Source of the DNA: Alphaproteobacteria bacterium
Lineage (GTDB): Bacteria > Pseudomonadota > Alphaproteobacteria > DSM-16000 > Inquilinaceae
Direction: 5' to 3'
DNA: 64,000 nt
Assembly: GCA_028281265.1 (NCBI GenBank)
Contig: JANQKE010000188.1
Location: 83,712-147,711 of the forward strand
The stretch's first letter is position 1, and every line of letters begins with the position of its first letter. A program made the translations under genes and the position numbers. Shown piece by piece: positions 40,647 to 50,072 of the stretch. Below the pieces are notes generated by a model that was not told the DNA's origin, did not search any database, and saw nothing but the letters and a program-made list of their open reading frames with translations.

Positions 40647-41726
40647 TCAATCCCGGTCGACCGTCCGGCGGCCGTCAAGGGGAACGGGCCGCGGCTCCTG
40701 CTGGGTGATGCAGTGGATACCGCCGCCTCCGCGGGTGATCGCCGCCGCCGGCACCGGGACGATCCGCCGGTCCGGGAACAGCTCGGCGAACAGCGCCGCC
40801 GCCTCGTCGTCGGCCGGGTCGTCGAAAGCCGGCAGGATCACGCCGGCCCGGGCCCCGTCGCCGGCCAGATAGCAGTTCACGTAGCTCTGGGTGATCCGCC
40901 GGCCGTCGGGGTGGTGCCGCGGCCGCGGCGTCGGGGCTTCGACCAGGCGCCAGGGGTCGCCGGCCGCGGTGCGGGCGCCGCCGAGCGCCCGCCGGCAGGC
41001 GTCCACCCGCGCCCGGTTGGGATCGGTCCGGCCGCCGCCGCCCGCAAGCACGATGGTGCCGGCGTCGGCGAACATGGCGATCTCGTCGACATGCCCGGCC
41101 GTCTCGTCATCGATCAGACCCGCCGGCAGCCAGATCATGCTGTCCGCACCGAGCGCGCCGAGGATCCGCCGCTCGATCTCCGGCTGCGTCAGCCCGGGAT
41201 TGCGGCTGGGATGCAGCAGGCACTCGGCCGTCGTCAGGATCGTGCCTTGCCCGTCGGTGTGGATGGCGCCGCCTTCCATCACCAGGTCGACGGTCACGTC
41301 CGGTGTGCCGGTCCATGCGGCAATTCGCCTGCCCGCCTCCGCATCCAGGGCGTAAGGCTGGTAGATTCCGCCCCAGCCGTTGAACCGCCAGCAGACCGCC
41401 TCGACGGTGCCGTCGGCCGTCAGCCGGAACGTGGGGCCCGTGTCCCTCAGCCAACTGTCGTCCATCGCCATCGATCGGGTCTCGATGGCGGCCGGCAGAC
41501 CCGGTGGGAGGGATCCGACGTCCTCGGGCCGGTGCAGCAGGCGGACCGGCTCGAAGGGGGCGATGGCCCGGGCGACCGCGGCCGTGGCGTTGCGGGCGGA
41601 CGCCAGCTCGGGGCCCCAGGTTTCGGGCCGGCAGGGCCAGGCGATCCAGCAGCGGCGATGCGGTTCCCATTCCGCCGGGAAGCGCGGCCGAGAGGACGAT
41701 CGGGGGGTGTCGGTCCGGCGGGTCAC
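40647..41726 (-). CDS. Agmatine deiminase family protein
   Basis: A 359-residue guanidine-modifying enzyme of the peptidyl-arginine/agmatine deiminase family. Catalytic Cys339 lies in GGGGIHCITQQEP, with the partner segment TAGHVDEIAMF (His212, Asp214) and acidic residues in SWLRDTGPTF and VMEGGAIHTDGQG. Agmatine deiminases give N-carbamoylputrescine for polyamine synthesis. The partner amidase (AguB) is not adjacent. The N-terminus RFPAEWEPHRRCWIAWPCRP is family-typical. It is divergent from bcsA across an unusually AT-rich 229-bp region. Confidence 0.88.
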   Translation of the reverse strand: MTRRTDTPRSSSRPRFPAEWEPHRRCWIAWPCRPETWGPELASARNATAAVARAIAPFEPVRLLHRPEDVGSLPPGLPAAIETRSMAMDDSWLRDTGPTFRLTADGTVEAVCWRFNGWGGIYQPYALDAEAGRRIAAWTGTPDVTVDLVMEGGAIHTDGQGTILTTAECLLHPSRNPGLTQPEIERRILGALGADSMIWLPAGLIDDETAGHVDEIAMFADAGTIVLAGGGGRTDPNRARVDACRRALGGARTAAGDPWRLVEAPTPRPRHHPDGRRITQSYVNCYLAGDGARAGVILPAFDDPADDEAAALFAELFPDRRIVPVPAAAITRGGGGIHCITQQEPRPVPLDGRRTVDRD

Positions 41727-41955
41727 GATTTGCAGCCGATTTTAGAAAAATCTCTCGCAGTAGTTTTGTGGTCCGACAACCAATCCCCTCCTAACGGCTA
41801 GTGAGGTTTGATTCGGCAGAGATGACAGCTTGCTAGCAGGCATCTTTGACGTGATCCTTAGAGTCTCGATTCGGGCTTGCGCCGCACCCGACAGCCACCC
41901 CCATCCGTCAATCCCCTTCCCGCGCCACACCGACGCACGCCCCAGACACCCGGTC
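41727..41955. promoter_or_regulatory. AT-rich divergent intergenic region upstream of bcsA
   Basis: About 230 bp, clearly richer in A and T than the surrounding genes, between the deiminase start and the bcsA ATG. It should contain the promoter of the cellulose operon. TTGTGGTCCGACAA near 41764-41777 is a small dyad. No sigma factor or regulator site matches well enough to name. An ORF extension of bcsA into this region (ATG 41830) lacks protein-like features. Confidence 0.4.
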
Positions 41956-44184
41956 ATGACACCCAGCATCGCCCCCATCAAACTGGACCAGGAATGGAGC
42001 GCCGGCGCCATGGTCGGGGTGTATCTGGGGCTGTTCTTCATCCTTGCGAGTGCCGAACTCGACATCGTCGCCCAGCTCGTCTTCGTCGCGGCCAGCATGG
42101 GGACGATGATCGTGCTGCGGTTCATGGCGCCGATCGGGCCGTTGCGGGTGGTCTTCCTGACCGTGGCTCTGCTGATCAGTGCGCGGTATTTCGGCTGGCG
42201 CATCACCGACACGATCGACTATGTGGACCCGATCTCCCTGGTGGCGGCCGTCGCGCTGCTGCTGGCGGAGGCCTACGGTTTCATCATCGCGGTCCTGGGC
42301 GCCTTTGTCACGGTCCACCATTTCCGGCGCCACCTGCCGATCACGCCGCTGGACGAAACCCAGGCGCCGAGCGTCGATATCCTGATCCCAAGCTATAACG
42401 AGGATCCGGAGCTGCTCGAAGTCACGATGCTGGCGGCCCGGGCCATCGTCTATCCCGGGGAGAATTACGAAGACCCCGCCCGCAGCCGCAAGCGGGTCTA
42501 TCTCCTCGACGACGGTGGCACGATCCAACGGCGCAATCACGCCGATCCGGAAACCCGGCAGGCGGCCGAGGAGCGCTACCACACCCTGCGGGCGCTGTGC
42601 CGGAAGGTCGGCGTCACCTACCTGACGCGGGAACGCAATGTCGGGGCCAAGGCGGGCAATCTGAACGCGGCCTTGCCCAAGGTGCACGGCGACTACGTGC
42701 TGATCCTGGATGCGGACCATGTGCCCACCGCCGACATCCTGCAGAACACGGTGCCGCTGCTGAACGAGAACCCGAAGCTGTTTCTCGTCCAGACCCCGCA
42801 CTTCTTCCTCAATCCCGATCCGCTGGAGCGCAATCTCGGCACCTTCCGGGAGATGCCGTCCGAACAGGAGATGTTCTATGGCGTCATCCAGCGCGGCCTG
42901 GATTACTGGGACGGATCGTTCTTCTGCGGCTCGGCCGCATTGCTGCGGCGCAAGCATCTCGACGAGGTCGGGGGCATCCAGGGGGAGAGCATCACCGAGG
43001 ACGCCGAGACTGCGCTCGAACTGCATGCCAAGGGCTATCACAGCGCTTATGTCGACAAGCCGATGGTCGCCGGCTTGGCGCCGGAGACGTTCTCGGCCTT
43101 TATTTCCCAGCGGATCCGCTGGGCCCAGGGGATGATCCAGATATTCCTGCTGAAGAACCCGCTGTTCAAGAAAGGCCTGTCGATCAGCCAGCGTCTATGC
43201 TATTTGAATTCAAGTTTCTTTTGGTTCTTCCCGATGGCGCGACTGATGTTTTATTTGGCGCCGGTGTTGTATCTCGTGTTCAACGTGTCGGTCTACAACG
43301 CGACATCGTCGGAAATCGTCGCCTATACGATCCCGCATGTGATCGCATCGCTGATGATGGCGGATTACCTGTACCGCCGTGTGCGCTGGCTGTTCATCTC
43401 GGAACTCTACGAGCTGGTCCAGTCGGTGTTCTGCTTCCGGGGACTGTTGAAGGTGTTCGCCAATCCGCGGGCGCCCGAATTCGTCGTCACACCGAAGGGC
43501 GAAGTGACCGACCGCGACTACATATCGCCGCTGGCCGGGTGGTTCTACGTCATCTTCTTCGCCGCGGTGCTCGCCCAGGCCTTCGGGATCCAGCGGGCGG
43601 TCGTCGGCGGGCCGCAGTCGGACATCCTCTGGGCGGTGCTGACCTGGAACTTCTTCAACATCATGCTGGCGTTGGGGGCGATCGGCGTGGTGTACGAACG
43701 CCTGCAGCGGCGGACCGCCATGCGGGCCGAACGCCGCTATGGCGGCTATCTGAAGATCGGCAACTACCGCTACCCGTTCGAAACGTTGGACGTGTCGGTC
43801 TCCGGCGCCCGCTTGACCGTTTCGAACTTGCCGGAGGATCAGGTCTTCCCGGTCGGCACCCCGGTGTCGCTGAGTTTCTCCATCCTGCACGAGGCCGAGA
43901 TCGAGGCCGAGTTGCGGCAGCAACTGCAGGTCGGGCATCCTTGCGGCGTTCGCTACGCGATCGGGGACGACCCGCTCAAGCGGCTGGCCGCCGTGCACCT
44001 GGTCCACGCCGACAGCTCGGCCTGGGAGGAGTTCACCAACGCCCGCGCCCGCCGTAGCGTTCCCGGCGGGCGGTTGCTGTTCTTGATGCGGCGCAGCACC
44101 GAGGTCGCCTGGCGCCACTTCGTTACCCTGATCCGGTTCGGCAAACGACAGGTCGAGAAATGGTATCACGAAAGCCTTGTTTGA
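41956..44184 (+). CDS. bcsA: Cellulose synthase catalytic subunit (UDP-forming) BcsA
   Basis: A 742-residue inner-membrane glycosyltransferase. The GT2 motifs are complete: DILIPSYNEDPE, DDG at 185-187, DAD at 252-254, TED at 347-349 and QRIRW at 385-389. The gating-loop motif FVVTPKG (509-515) is present. The C-terminal PilZ domain has RTAMR (586-590) and DVSVSG (612-617), the RxxxR and D/NxSxxG residues that bind c-di-GMP. It should polymerise UDP-glucose to beta-1,4-glucan when c-di-GMP is bound. Start at the ATG at 41956 (MTPSIAPIKLDQEW). bcsB begins inside its last 25 bp. Confidence 0.94.
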   Translation: MTPSIAPIKLDQEWSAGAMVGVYLGLFFILASAELDIVAQLVFVAASMGTMIVLRFMAPIGPLRVVFLTVALLISARYFGWRITDTIDYVDPISLVAAVALLLAEAYGFIIAVLGAFVTVHHFRRHLPITPLDETQAPSVDILIPSYNEDPELLEVTMLAARAIVYPGENYEDPARSRKRVYLLDDGGTIQRRNHADPETRQAAEERYHTLRALCRKVGVTYLTRERNVGAKAGNLNAALPKVHGDYVLILDADHVPTADILQNTVPLLNENPKLFLVQTPHFFLNPDPLERNLGTFREMPSEQEMFYGVIQRGLDYWDGSFFCGSAALLRRKHLDEVGGIQGESITEDAETALELHAKGYHSAYVDKPMVAGLAPETFSAFISQRIRWAQGMIQIFLLKNPLFKKGLSISQRLCYLNSSFFWFFPMARLMFYLAPVLYLVFNVSVYNATSSEIVAYTIPHVIASLMMADYLYRRVRWLFISELYELVQSVFCFRGLLKVFANPRAPEFVVTPKGEVTDRDYISPLAGWFYVIFFAAVLAQAFGIQRAVVGGPQSDILWAVLTWNFFNIMLALGAIGVVYERLQRRTAMRAERRYGGYLKIGNYRYPFETLDVSVSGARLTVSNLPEDQVFPVGTPVSLSFSILHEAEIEAELRQQLQVGHPCGVRYAIGDDPLKRLAAVHLVHADSSAWEEFTNARARRSVPGGRLLFLMRRSTEVAWRHFVTLIRFGKRQVEKWYHESLV

Positions 44185-46604
44185 GCCGTGACGTGGCGGC
44201 CCTTGTGTTTGCCGGGACCGTATCCATGCTGGCCGTATCGGCGGCCGTGGCCCAGGTTCAAGAACCGGTCGATCTGCTGCTGGAAAGCCGCGAGCAACTG
44301 GAGCCGAGCGCGACCGAGACCGCGCTGGACGGCAGCGGTCTGCGGCCGCGCGACGGGGCGGCCACGATCCGGCGGCTCGGCCCGGACCGATACGAGGAGG
44401 CCGTGCCTCTGTCCCGGTTCCGGGCCTTCCCAGGGCCGCTGCTGATGACGACGGCGAGCTTCACCGAGGACGTCTTCTTCCCGCTGTCGAGCCGGGTGGA
44501 CGTGATCGAGGCCAGCCTCGATCTCGACTTCGCCAATTCCATCGCGCTGTTGCCGGAACGATCGGTCCTGTGGACGTCCCTGAACGGGCCGGTGTTCGGA
44601 CAGATCCGCCTGCGTCCGGAAACCTGGTCGAACTTCGTGCGCATCGACATGCCCGAGCGGAGGCTGTTGCCGGGTTTCAATCAAATCGGGTTCAACGTGG
44701 CCCAGCACTACACCGACAACTGCGAGGACTATGGCGCGCCGGAACTGTGGACGGAGATCGATACCGCGGAAAGCGCCGTCCGGGTGATCTACGACCAGGT
44801 CGACCTGTCCCTGCTGCCGGTCACCCTGGCCGATCTGCCCGATCTGTTCTCGACCGCGATCGGCGGCTCGCAGAGCCTGCAGATCATGACGGTGGGCGAC
44901 CTCGGCGATGCGGAGATCCGCTGGGGCAGCAAGATCGCCCGGGCGGCCGGGCTGATGCTGGGCTTCGTGGTGCCGGAGATCACCTATGCGCGGGCCCGCC
45001 AGGCCCCGCGGAGCGTGATCACGGCCGCCTTGGCGGAGGATTACCGGTTCCCCGGTCTCGATCAGTCGGCGATGGTGAACCGGGACAGCGCGCTGGTCGG
45101 CACGCGCTCGCAACTGGAAAGCTTCATGCGGCCCGATCTGCTGGCGCAGATCACCGGGCCTTACATCGGCATCCATCCGCTGGACGCCAACGCGACGGAG
45201 TTCGTGCTGGTGATCAGCGGCCGCGACGCCGCGGAGGTGGATACCGCCGCCGACGTGCTGATGTACATGGATTTTCCCATGACCGATCAGCCGTTCACGG
45301 TGATCCAGGATTTCCAGCCGCCGGTGGAGCCGATCGCCGCCGGCACCATCAACGTCGCGCGTTCCAGCGTCTATCAGTTCAGCGATCTGGGCTTCAGCAG
45401 CACGACCATCCAAGGCATGGCGACCCAGGAGATGTTCCTCGAGGTCATCATGCCGCCGGACATGTTCGCACCCGAAGACGTCGAAGTCGTCCTGCTGCTC
45501 AACCTGGCCTTCGGTGCCGGTCTGCGGGACGATTCCGTGCTCAACATCCTCGTCAACGATCAATACTACGACACGATCTCGCTCAACGTGGTCGAGGGGG
45601 CGGTGTTCCGGGAGTTCCGCCTGCCGATCCCGCTGCGCCGGTTCCGTCCCGGCCTCAACCGGATCGCCTTCGAATCCATCATGGTGCCGTTGCGGACCGG
45701 CGAGTGCCTGCTGCAGCAGGATCGCAACCTGCAGCTCAGCCTGTTCGAGAACTCGGAGCTTCACATGCCGGATGCGGCCGAGTTCGCGGTCCAGCCGGAC
45801 CTGTCGCTGTTCATCCAGTCCGCCTTTCCGCACTTCAACCCGCTATACGGGACCGACGCCTCGCTGCTGGTGACCGGCAACGATCCGGCCACCGCGGTGG
45901 CGGCGTGGACCTTCGCCGCCAAGCTGGCCCAGGTCACGCGCGTGCCGATGTCCGACCTGCAGGTCGGGCTCACCGTTCCGACCGACGACCGCCATGTCAT
46001 GGTGGTCGGGCCGGCCGCTGAGGTACCGGAGGGGTTTCGCGCGGCCGCGCCGGTTGCGATCGGCGATGCCCTGGAAGTCCCGTATCCGTCGCTGCGTCGG
46101 GTCGAGCGCGACGTCAACCGCTGGCAGGATACGCCCCTGGCGCGCACGTTCCTGGACTTCTTCGGCATCGTGGAAGCCGATCTGCCGAGGGTCGGTCCGG
46201 TGGTCGAGACCGGACGGCTGACCCAACGCAACCCGCTGGGCGACAACGGGCTCATGATGAGTTTCCGGGCCGAAGCCGGCAGTACCCGGACGGTCACCCT
46301 GATCACCGCCCGCGATCCGGCCCTGCTGCGCGAGCGCGTCAGGCAGATCGTCGAGCCCGCCTACTGGTTCCAGTCCGACGGCGACCTGGTGGTCTGGAAC
46401 GACCGGGTCAACACGGTCGGGTATCAGGAGGTGGCGGAGCGCTACTATATCGGCTCGCTGACCCTGGGAGACCGGCTGACCTACATCACCGGGACGCGGC
46501 CGGTGACCACGATCGTCCTGCTGCTGGGCGGTATCGTCTTGTTCGCCGTGCTGTTCTGGTACCTCCTGCAGCGCCGCGCGGGACGGAGGCAACCCCATGG
46601 CTAG
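44160..46604 (+). CDS. bcsB: Cellulose synthase regulatory/periplasmic subunit BcsB
   Basis: An 814-residue periplasmic protein with a signal sequence (AALVFAGTVSMLAVSAAVAQ) and one C-terminal membrane helix (TTIVLLLGGIVLFAVLFWYL) that packs against BcsA. Family segments are FPLSSRVDVIEASLDLDFAN, PGFNQIGFNVAQHYTDNCED and LRTGECLLQQDRNLQLSLFE. BcsB guides the nascent glucan across the periplasm and is needed for BcsA activity. The coding regions overlap by 25 bp with bcsA and by 8 bp with the next gene, so the three are tightly coupled. Confidence 0.92.
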   Translation: MVSRKPCLSRDVAALVFAGTVSMLAVSAAVAQVQEPVDLLLESREQLEPSATETALDGSGLRPRDGAATIRRLGPDRYEEAVPLSRFRAFPGPLLMTTASFTEDVFFPLSSRVDVIEASLDLDFANSIALLPERSVLWTSLNGPVFGQIRLRPETWSNFVRIDMPERRLLPGFNQIGFNVAQHYTDNCEDYGAPELWTEIDTAESAVRVIYDQVDLSLLPVTLADLPDLFSTAIGGSQSLQIMTVGDLGDAEIRWGSKIARAAGLMLGFVVPEITYARARQAPRSVITAALAEDYRFPGLDQSAMVNRDSALVGTRSQLESFMRPDLLAQITGPYIGIHPLDANATEFVLVISGRDAAEVDTAADVLMYMDFPMTDQPFTVIQDFQPPVEPIAAGTINVARSSVYQFSDLGFSSTTIQGMATQEMFLEVIMPPDMFAPEDVEVVLLLNLAFGAGLRDDSVLNILVNDQYYDTISLNVVEGAVFREFRLPIPLRRFRPGLNRIAFESIMVPLRTGECLLQQDRNLQLSLFENSELHMPDAAEFAVQPDLSLFIQSAFPHFNPLYGTDASLLVTGNDPATAVAAWTFAAKLAQVTRVPMSDLQVGLTVPTDDRHVMVVGPAAEVPEGFRAAAPVAIGDALEVPYPSLRRVERDVNRWQDTPLARTFLDFFGIVEADLPRVGPVVETGRLTQRNPLGDNGLMMSFRAEAGSTRTVTLITARDPALLRERVRQIVEPAYWFQSDGDLVVWNDRVNTVGYQEVAERYYIGSLTLGDRLTYITGTRPVTTIVLLLGGIVLFAVLFWYLLQRRAGRRQPHG

Positions 46605-49600
46605 GGGAGCGAAATCGATGCGCAACGCCCTGCTCGGTGGTGTCGGCATCGCCGTCATCGTCGGCGCGGGCGCTACCGTGATGGCCCAGGATCTGGAGCT
46701 GCACGTCCTGCCGTCACCGGATCCGGTCACCCGGCCCGGCGCGGTCGAGCCCGATCTGACCGCGCCGGCCGACGCCACCACCCCGCCGACCCTGCGGCCG
46801 GACGACCGGCGCCTGTGGCGGCTGATCAATGCCGGCGACTACCCCGGTGCCCGGGCCGAGATCGACCGTCTGCGATCGCTGTTTCCCGACTACCAGCCGC
46901 CCGAAGAGGCGGTCGCCATCCTGACCAATCCCGACACGCGGCCGGTATGGAACCGGATCAACGCCGGGGACCTGCGCGGCGCCCGGGCCGAGATCGCCCG
47001 CCTCCAGCAGGAGTTTCCGGGGTGGTCGCCGCCGGCGGACATGGCCGAGGCGCTGCGCGCCGGCCCCGACACCACCCCAGTGTGGAACCTGATCAACCGG
47101 GGGGACTTCGTCACCGCCCGGCAGGAGATCAGCCGCCTGCAAAGCCAGTACCCGGGCTGGGGTCCGTCTCGGGACATGATCGCCGCGCTGGAGGCCGGTC
47201 CCGACGAACGCCCGTTGTGGGAGTTGATCAACCGCCAGGAATACGACGCCGCTGAAGCCGAGATCCGCCGCTTGCGCCGGACCGCACCCGGCTGGGAACC
47301 CCCGGCCGCCGCGGTGCAGACCATCGCTGAAGGACGGCTGACGGCGCGGATCGAAAACGCGATCGCCGCCCGCCGCTATGGCGAGCTGGTGTCGCTGGCG
47401 CGCAGCTCTCCCGCGTCGTTCGATTGCCCGCGGTCCGACCGCATCTGGGCGCTGACCGAGGCGTATTACGCGTCCCGCAGTTTCGAGGCGATCGAAGAAC
47501 GCTACCGGCACGTCATCACCGCCTGTCCCACCACCGAAGAGCGGCTGTTCGCGCTGGAACGGGCGTTGCAGCAGCTACCGCCGCCGGCGATCGAGCGGCT
47601 GGTCGATCTCGAAGGGCCCATGACACGCGGCCCGGTGGCCGAGCAGCAGTATCAGGACATCCTGCGGCGGGTCTTCCCGGAGCGTTTCCCGCCGCCCCCG
47701 CCGCGGGACGTCGCCCTGCAGCAGCAGGATGCCGGCATTGCGCTGGGGCTGGGGTGGGAGGCCTTCCAGGCCGGGGACGATCTCGAGGCCGAGCGCTGGT
47801 TCCAGCGATCGCTCGACTGGTCGGACGGCGGGACCGAACCGTTGATGGGGCTGGCCAGCTTGCGTCTGCGTCAGGACCGGGTGGAGGAGGCCGATGCCCT
47901 GTTGCAGCAGGTGGGGGCACCGTCGGCCCTCAGCCGGGAGCTGACCGGCTATGTACGGCTGGCGCAGGCCGATCGGGCCTTTGAGACCGGGCAGTATGAC
48001 GAGGCGGTCCGGCTGGCCCAGCAGGCGGCCCAGGTGCCGCAGACGGCCGAGGACGCCCGCACGCTGATCGGCTGGATCCGGCTCGCCCAGGCTCAGGAGC
48101 AGATCGAAACCGGCGATGTCGCCCAGGCCCGGCGGCTCGCCGAGGAGGCGGCGCGCCAGCCCCAGACCAACGAGCCGGCGCGGGAGCTGATCGGCTGGAC
48201 CACGCTGTCCCAGGCCAACGAGCTGTTCGAGCAGGGCCGGTACGACGACGCGATCGCCTTCGCCCGGACGGCCGCTCAGGTCGACGCCGTGGCCCCGGAG
48301 GCCCAGGCGCTGGTCGGCTGGATCAACCTGACCCGCGCCAACGAGGCCTATGAGAGCGGCAACTACGCCCAGAGCATCCAGTTCGCCAACGCCGCCGGGG
48401 TGTCGCCCGAATCCATGGCCGATGCCCGGACCATCGCCGGCTGGTCGCATTACGCGGTGGCGCGGGACGCCTATCTGGCCGGCAACTATCCGCGGGCGAT
48501 CGAGTTCGCGACCGCGGCCCTGTCGACACCGGAGGTGGCGTCCGATGCCGAAAGCCTGCTGGCGTGGTCGCACTACCGGGCCGGCAGCTACGCCCAGGCG
48601 GCGGAGATCTTCGAACGGCGCTACGAACAGACCGGCGCTCAGGACGATGCCGAAGGGCTCTACTTCGCCCTGGCCGGTCTGGAGGAGACCGGGCAGCAGC
48701 GCCGGATCGCGCGGGACGAAGGCGGACCTTTCTCCACCCTGGTGCGCAGCAACCTCGACGAGGAGGCGGCGGCCGCATCCTACCGGCGCCGCCAGTTCGC
48801 CGCCGTCGAGCATTTCGAGCCCGCGCAGCTCGAAGGCACCCGGAACTTCTCCCGCATCTCGCCCCATGGCCATGTCATCGGCCGCTGGCGCAGCGGCGAG
48901 GGCGGCGAGGATCGCCTGGGGCAGATCAGCGGCGGTGTCGGCGTCCGCTTCGGCGTCGGCCGCAGCCTGATCGAGGCCGACGTCACCGCGATACGGCTGT
49001 CCGCCGGCACCCCGTCACCGGGCGACGAGGTCGGCGATCCCCGGGCGACGGCCTATGTCCGCAGTCCCACCGACGACATGTTCGGGTTTGAGCCGCGGCT
49101 GCGCTGGACCTACGAGACCCCGCTGCAACCCTATCTGGAGATCGGCACCACCCCGCTGCTCGGCGGCGAAGTCGACGCGACCTGGACCGGTCGGGGCGGG
49201 CTCATCTATCACGGCGACACCGGCTTCCGGGCCCAGGCCGACCTGTTCCGCGAATCGCGGCGGGATACGCTCTTGTCCTATACCGGGCTGGTCGATCCGA
49301 CGCAGAACGGGGTGACGTATGGCCGGGTCCTGGAGCAGGGCGCGACCGTCAACGTCTCCGTCCCGGTCGCCGATCGCTGGGCCGTCGGGGGCGAGGCCCT
49401 GGTCAGTTGGCTGGACGGCGAGTTGACCGAAGAGAACCACCGGATCGCCGTCGGCATCAACGCCGGCTACGATCTGCGGCTCGACGGCTTCGACTACTTC
49501 ATCGTCGGCCCCAGCTATCGCTACGAGACGTATGACAACAACCAGAACCATTTCTCGGTGGGCCATGGCGGCTATTTCAGCCCGCAGCAGTATCATGTGC

Positions 49601-49974
49601 TGGGTCTTTACGCGCTGTTCCAGTCCGAGGAGCAGGCGCCGTGGATCTGGCGGGGATACGTGTCGCCCAACCTGTCCTATGTCGAGCAGGACGAGGCCGA
49701 TATCCTGCCCCTGACCCCGACCGGAACGCGGTACGGCGCCGAAGACAGCTTCGGGCTGGGAGCCGCCGGCGAGGTCGAGGCGGTCTATCTGGCCGACGAG
49801 AACCTCCAGCTCGGCGGCTTGCTGCGGGCGGACGTGAACGCGAACTACCAGGAGGTCGCGGGCGGGGTGTTCCTACGCTACATCTTCGGGCCCCGATCCT
49901 CCGCGGTCGGTGCGGATCTGTCCCCGTCTCCGTTCCTGCGGATCGACCGCGCGCAGATGCCGGTGCCGCGCTGA
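46597..49974 (+). CDS. bcsC: BcsC-like cellulose export protein (repeat domain plus outer-membrane barrel)
   Basis: A 1125-residue protein with a hydrophobic export signal (LLGGVGIAVIVGAGATVMAQ). Residues 69-246 hold four tandem 44-45-residue units with the pattern WxLIN-GD-xxARxEIxRL-PGWxPP. Residues about 449-700 hold at least five TPR-like units with recurring GWxxLAQA-x6-G-Y-AxxLA. From about 750 to the end, alternating polar and hydrophobic strands (FRAQADLFRESRRDTLLSYT, YNNDL-like turns, GGVFLRYIFGP) indicate the BcsC outer-membrane barrel. Length equals normal BcsC. The N-terminal four-unit array is not one I recognise from other BcsC proteins. No bcsZ, bcsD or bcsQ accompanies it. Confidence 0.82.
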   Translation: MARGAKSMRNALLGGVGIAVIVGAGATVMAQDLELHVLPSPDPVTRPGAVEPDLTAPADATTPPTLRPDDRRLWRLINAGDYPGARAEIDRLRSLFPDYQPPEEAVAILTNPDTRPVWNRINAGDLRGARAEIARLQQEFPGWSPPADMAEALRAGPDTTPVWNLINRGDFVTARQEISRLQSQYPGWGPSRDMIAALEAGPDERPLWELINRQEYDAAEAEIRRLRRTAPGWEPPAAAVQTIAEGRLTARIENAIAARRYGELVSLARSSPASFDCPRSDRIWALTEAYYASRSFEAIEERYRHVITACPTTEERLFALERALQQLPPPAIERLVDLEGPMTRGPVAEQQYQDILRRVFPERFPPPPPRDVALQQQDAGIALGLGWEAFQAGDDLEAERWFQRSLDWSDGGTEPLMGLASLRLRQDRVEEADALLQQVGAPSALSRELTGYVRLAQADRAFETGQYDEAVRLAQQAAQVPQTAEDARTLIGWIRLAQAQEQIETGDVAQARRLAEEAARQPQTNEPARELIGWTTLSQANELFEQGRYDDAIAFARTAAQVDAVAPEAQALVGWINLTRANEAYESGNYAQSIQFANAAGVSPESMADARTIAGWSHYAVARDAYLAGNYPRAIEFATAALSTPEVASDAESLLAWSHYRAGSYAQAAEIFERRYEQTGAQDDAEGLYFALAGLEETGQQRRIARDEGGPFSTLVRSNLDEEAAAASYRRRQFAAVEHFEPAQLEGTRNFSRISPHGHVIGRWRSGEGGEDRLGQISGGVGVRFGVGRSLIEADVTAIRLSAGTPSPGDEVGDPRATAYVRSPTDDMFGFEPRLRWTYETPLQPYLEIGTTPLLGGEVDATWTGRGGLIYHGDTGFRAQADLFRESRRDTLLSYTGLVDPTQNGVTYGRVLEQGATVNVSVPVADRWAVGGEALVSWLDGELTEENHRIAVGINAGYDLRLDGFDYFIVGPSYRYETYDNNQNHFSVGHGGYFSPQQYHVLGLYALFQSEEQAPWIWRGYVSPNLSYVEQDEADILPLTPTGTRYGAEDSFGLGAAGEVEAVYLADENLQLGGLLRADVNANYQEVAGGVFLRYIFGPRSSAVGADLSPSPFLRIDRAQMPVPR

Positions 49975-50072
49975 CCGCTTCGGGCCGGCCCGGGTTGACC
50001 GCGATCGCCCGATGGCCTTCATCCTCGGTCCGGAACACCGGCTCCGGTGCGGAGGCGAGCGGGGAGGACGGC

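Noticed and set aside
41764..41790. Sigma-54 promoter ahead of bcsA
   Set aside because: The TGG and CCC stretches do not fit the -24/-12 spacing or the conserved GC doublets.
46714..47511. Open frame opposite the start of bcsC
   Set aside because: Antisense shadow of the repeat region, with no start signal or motif.
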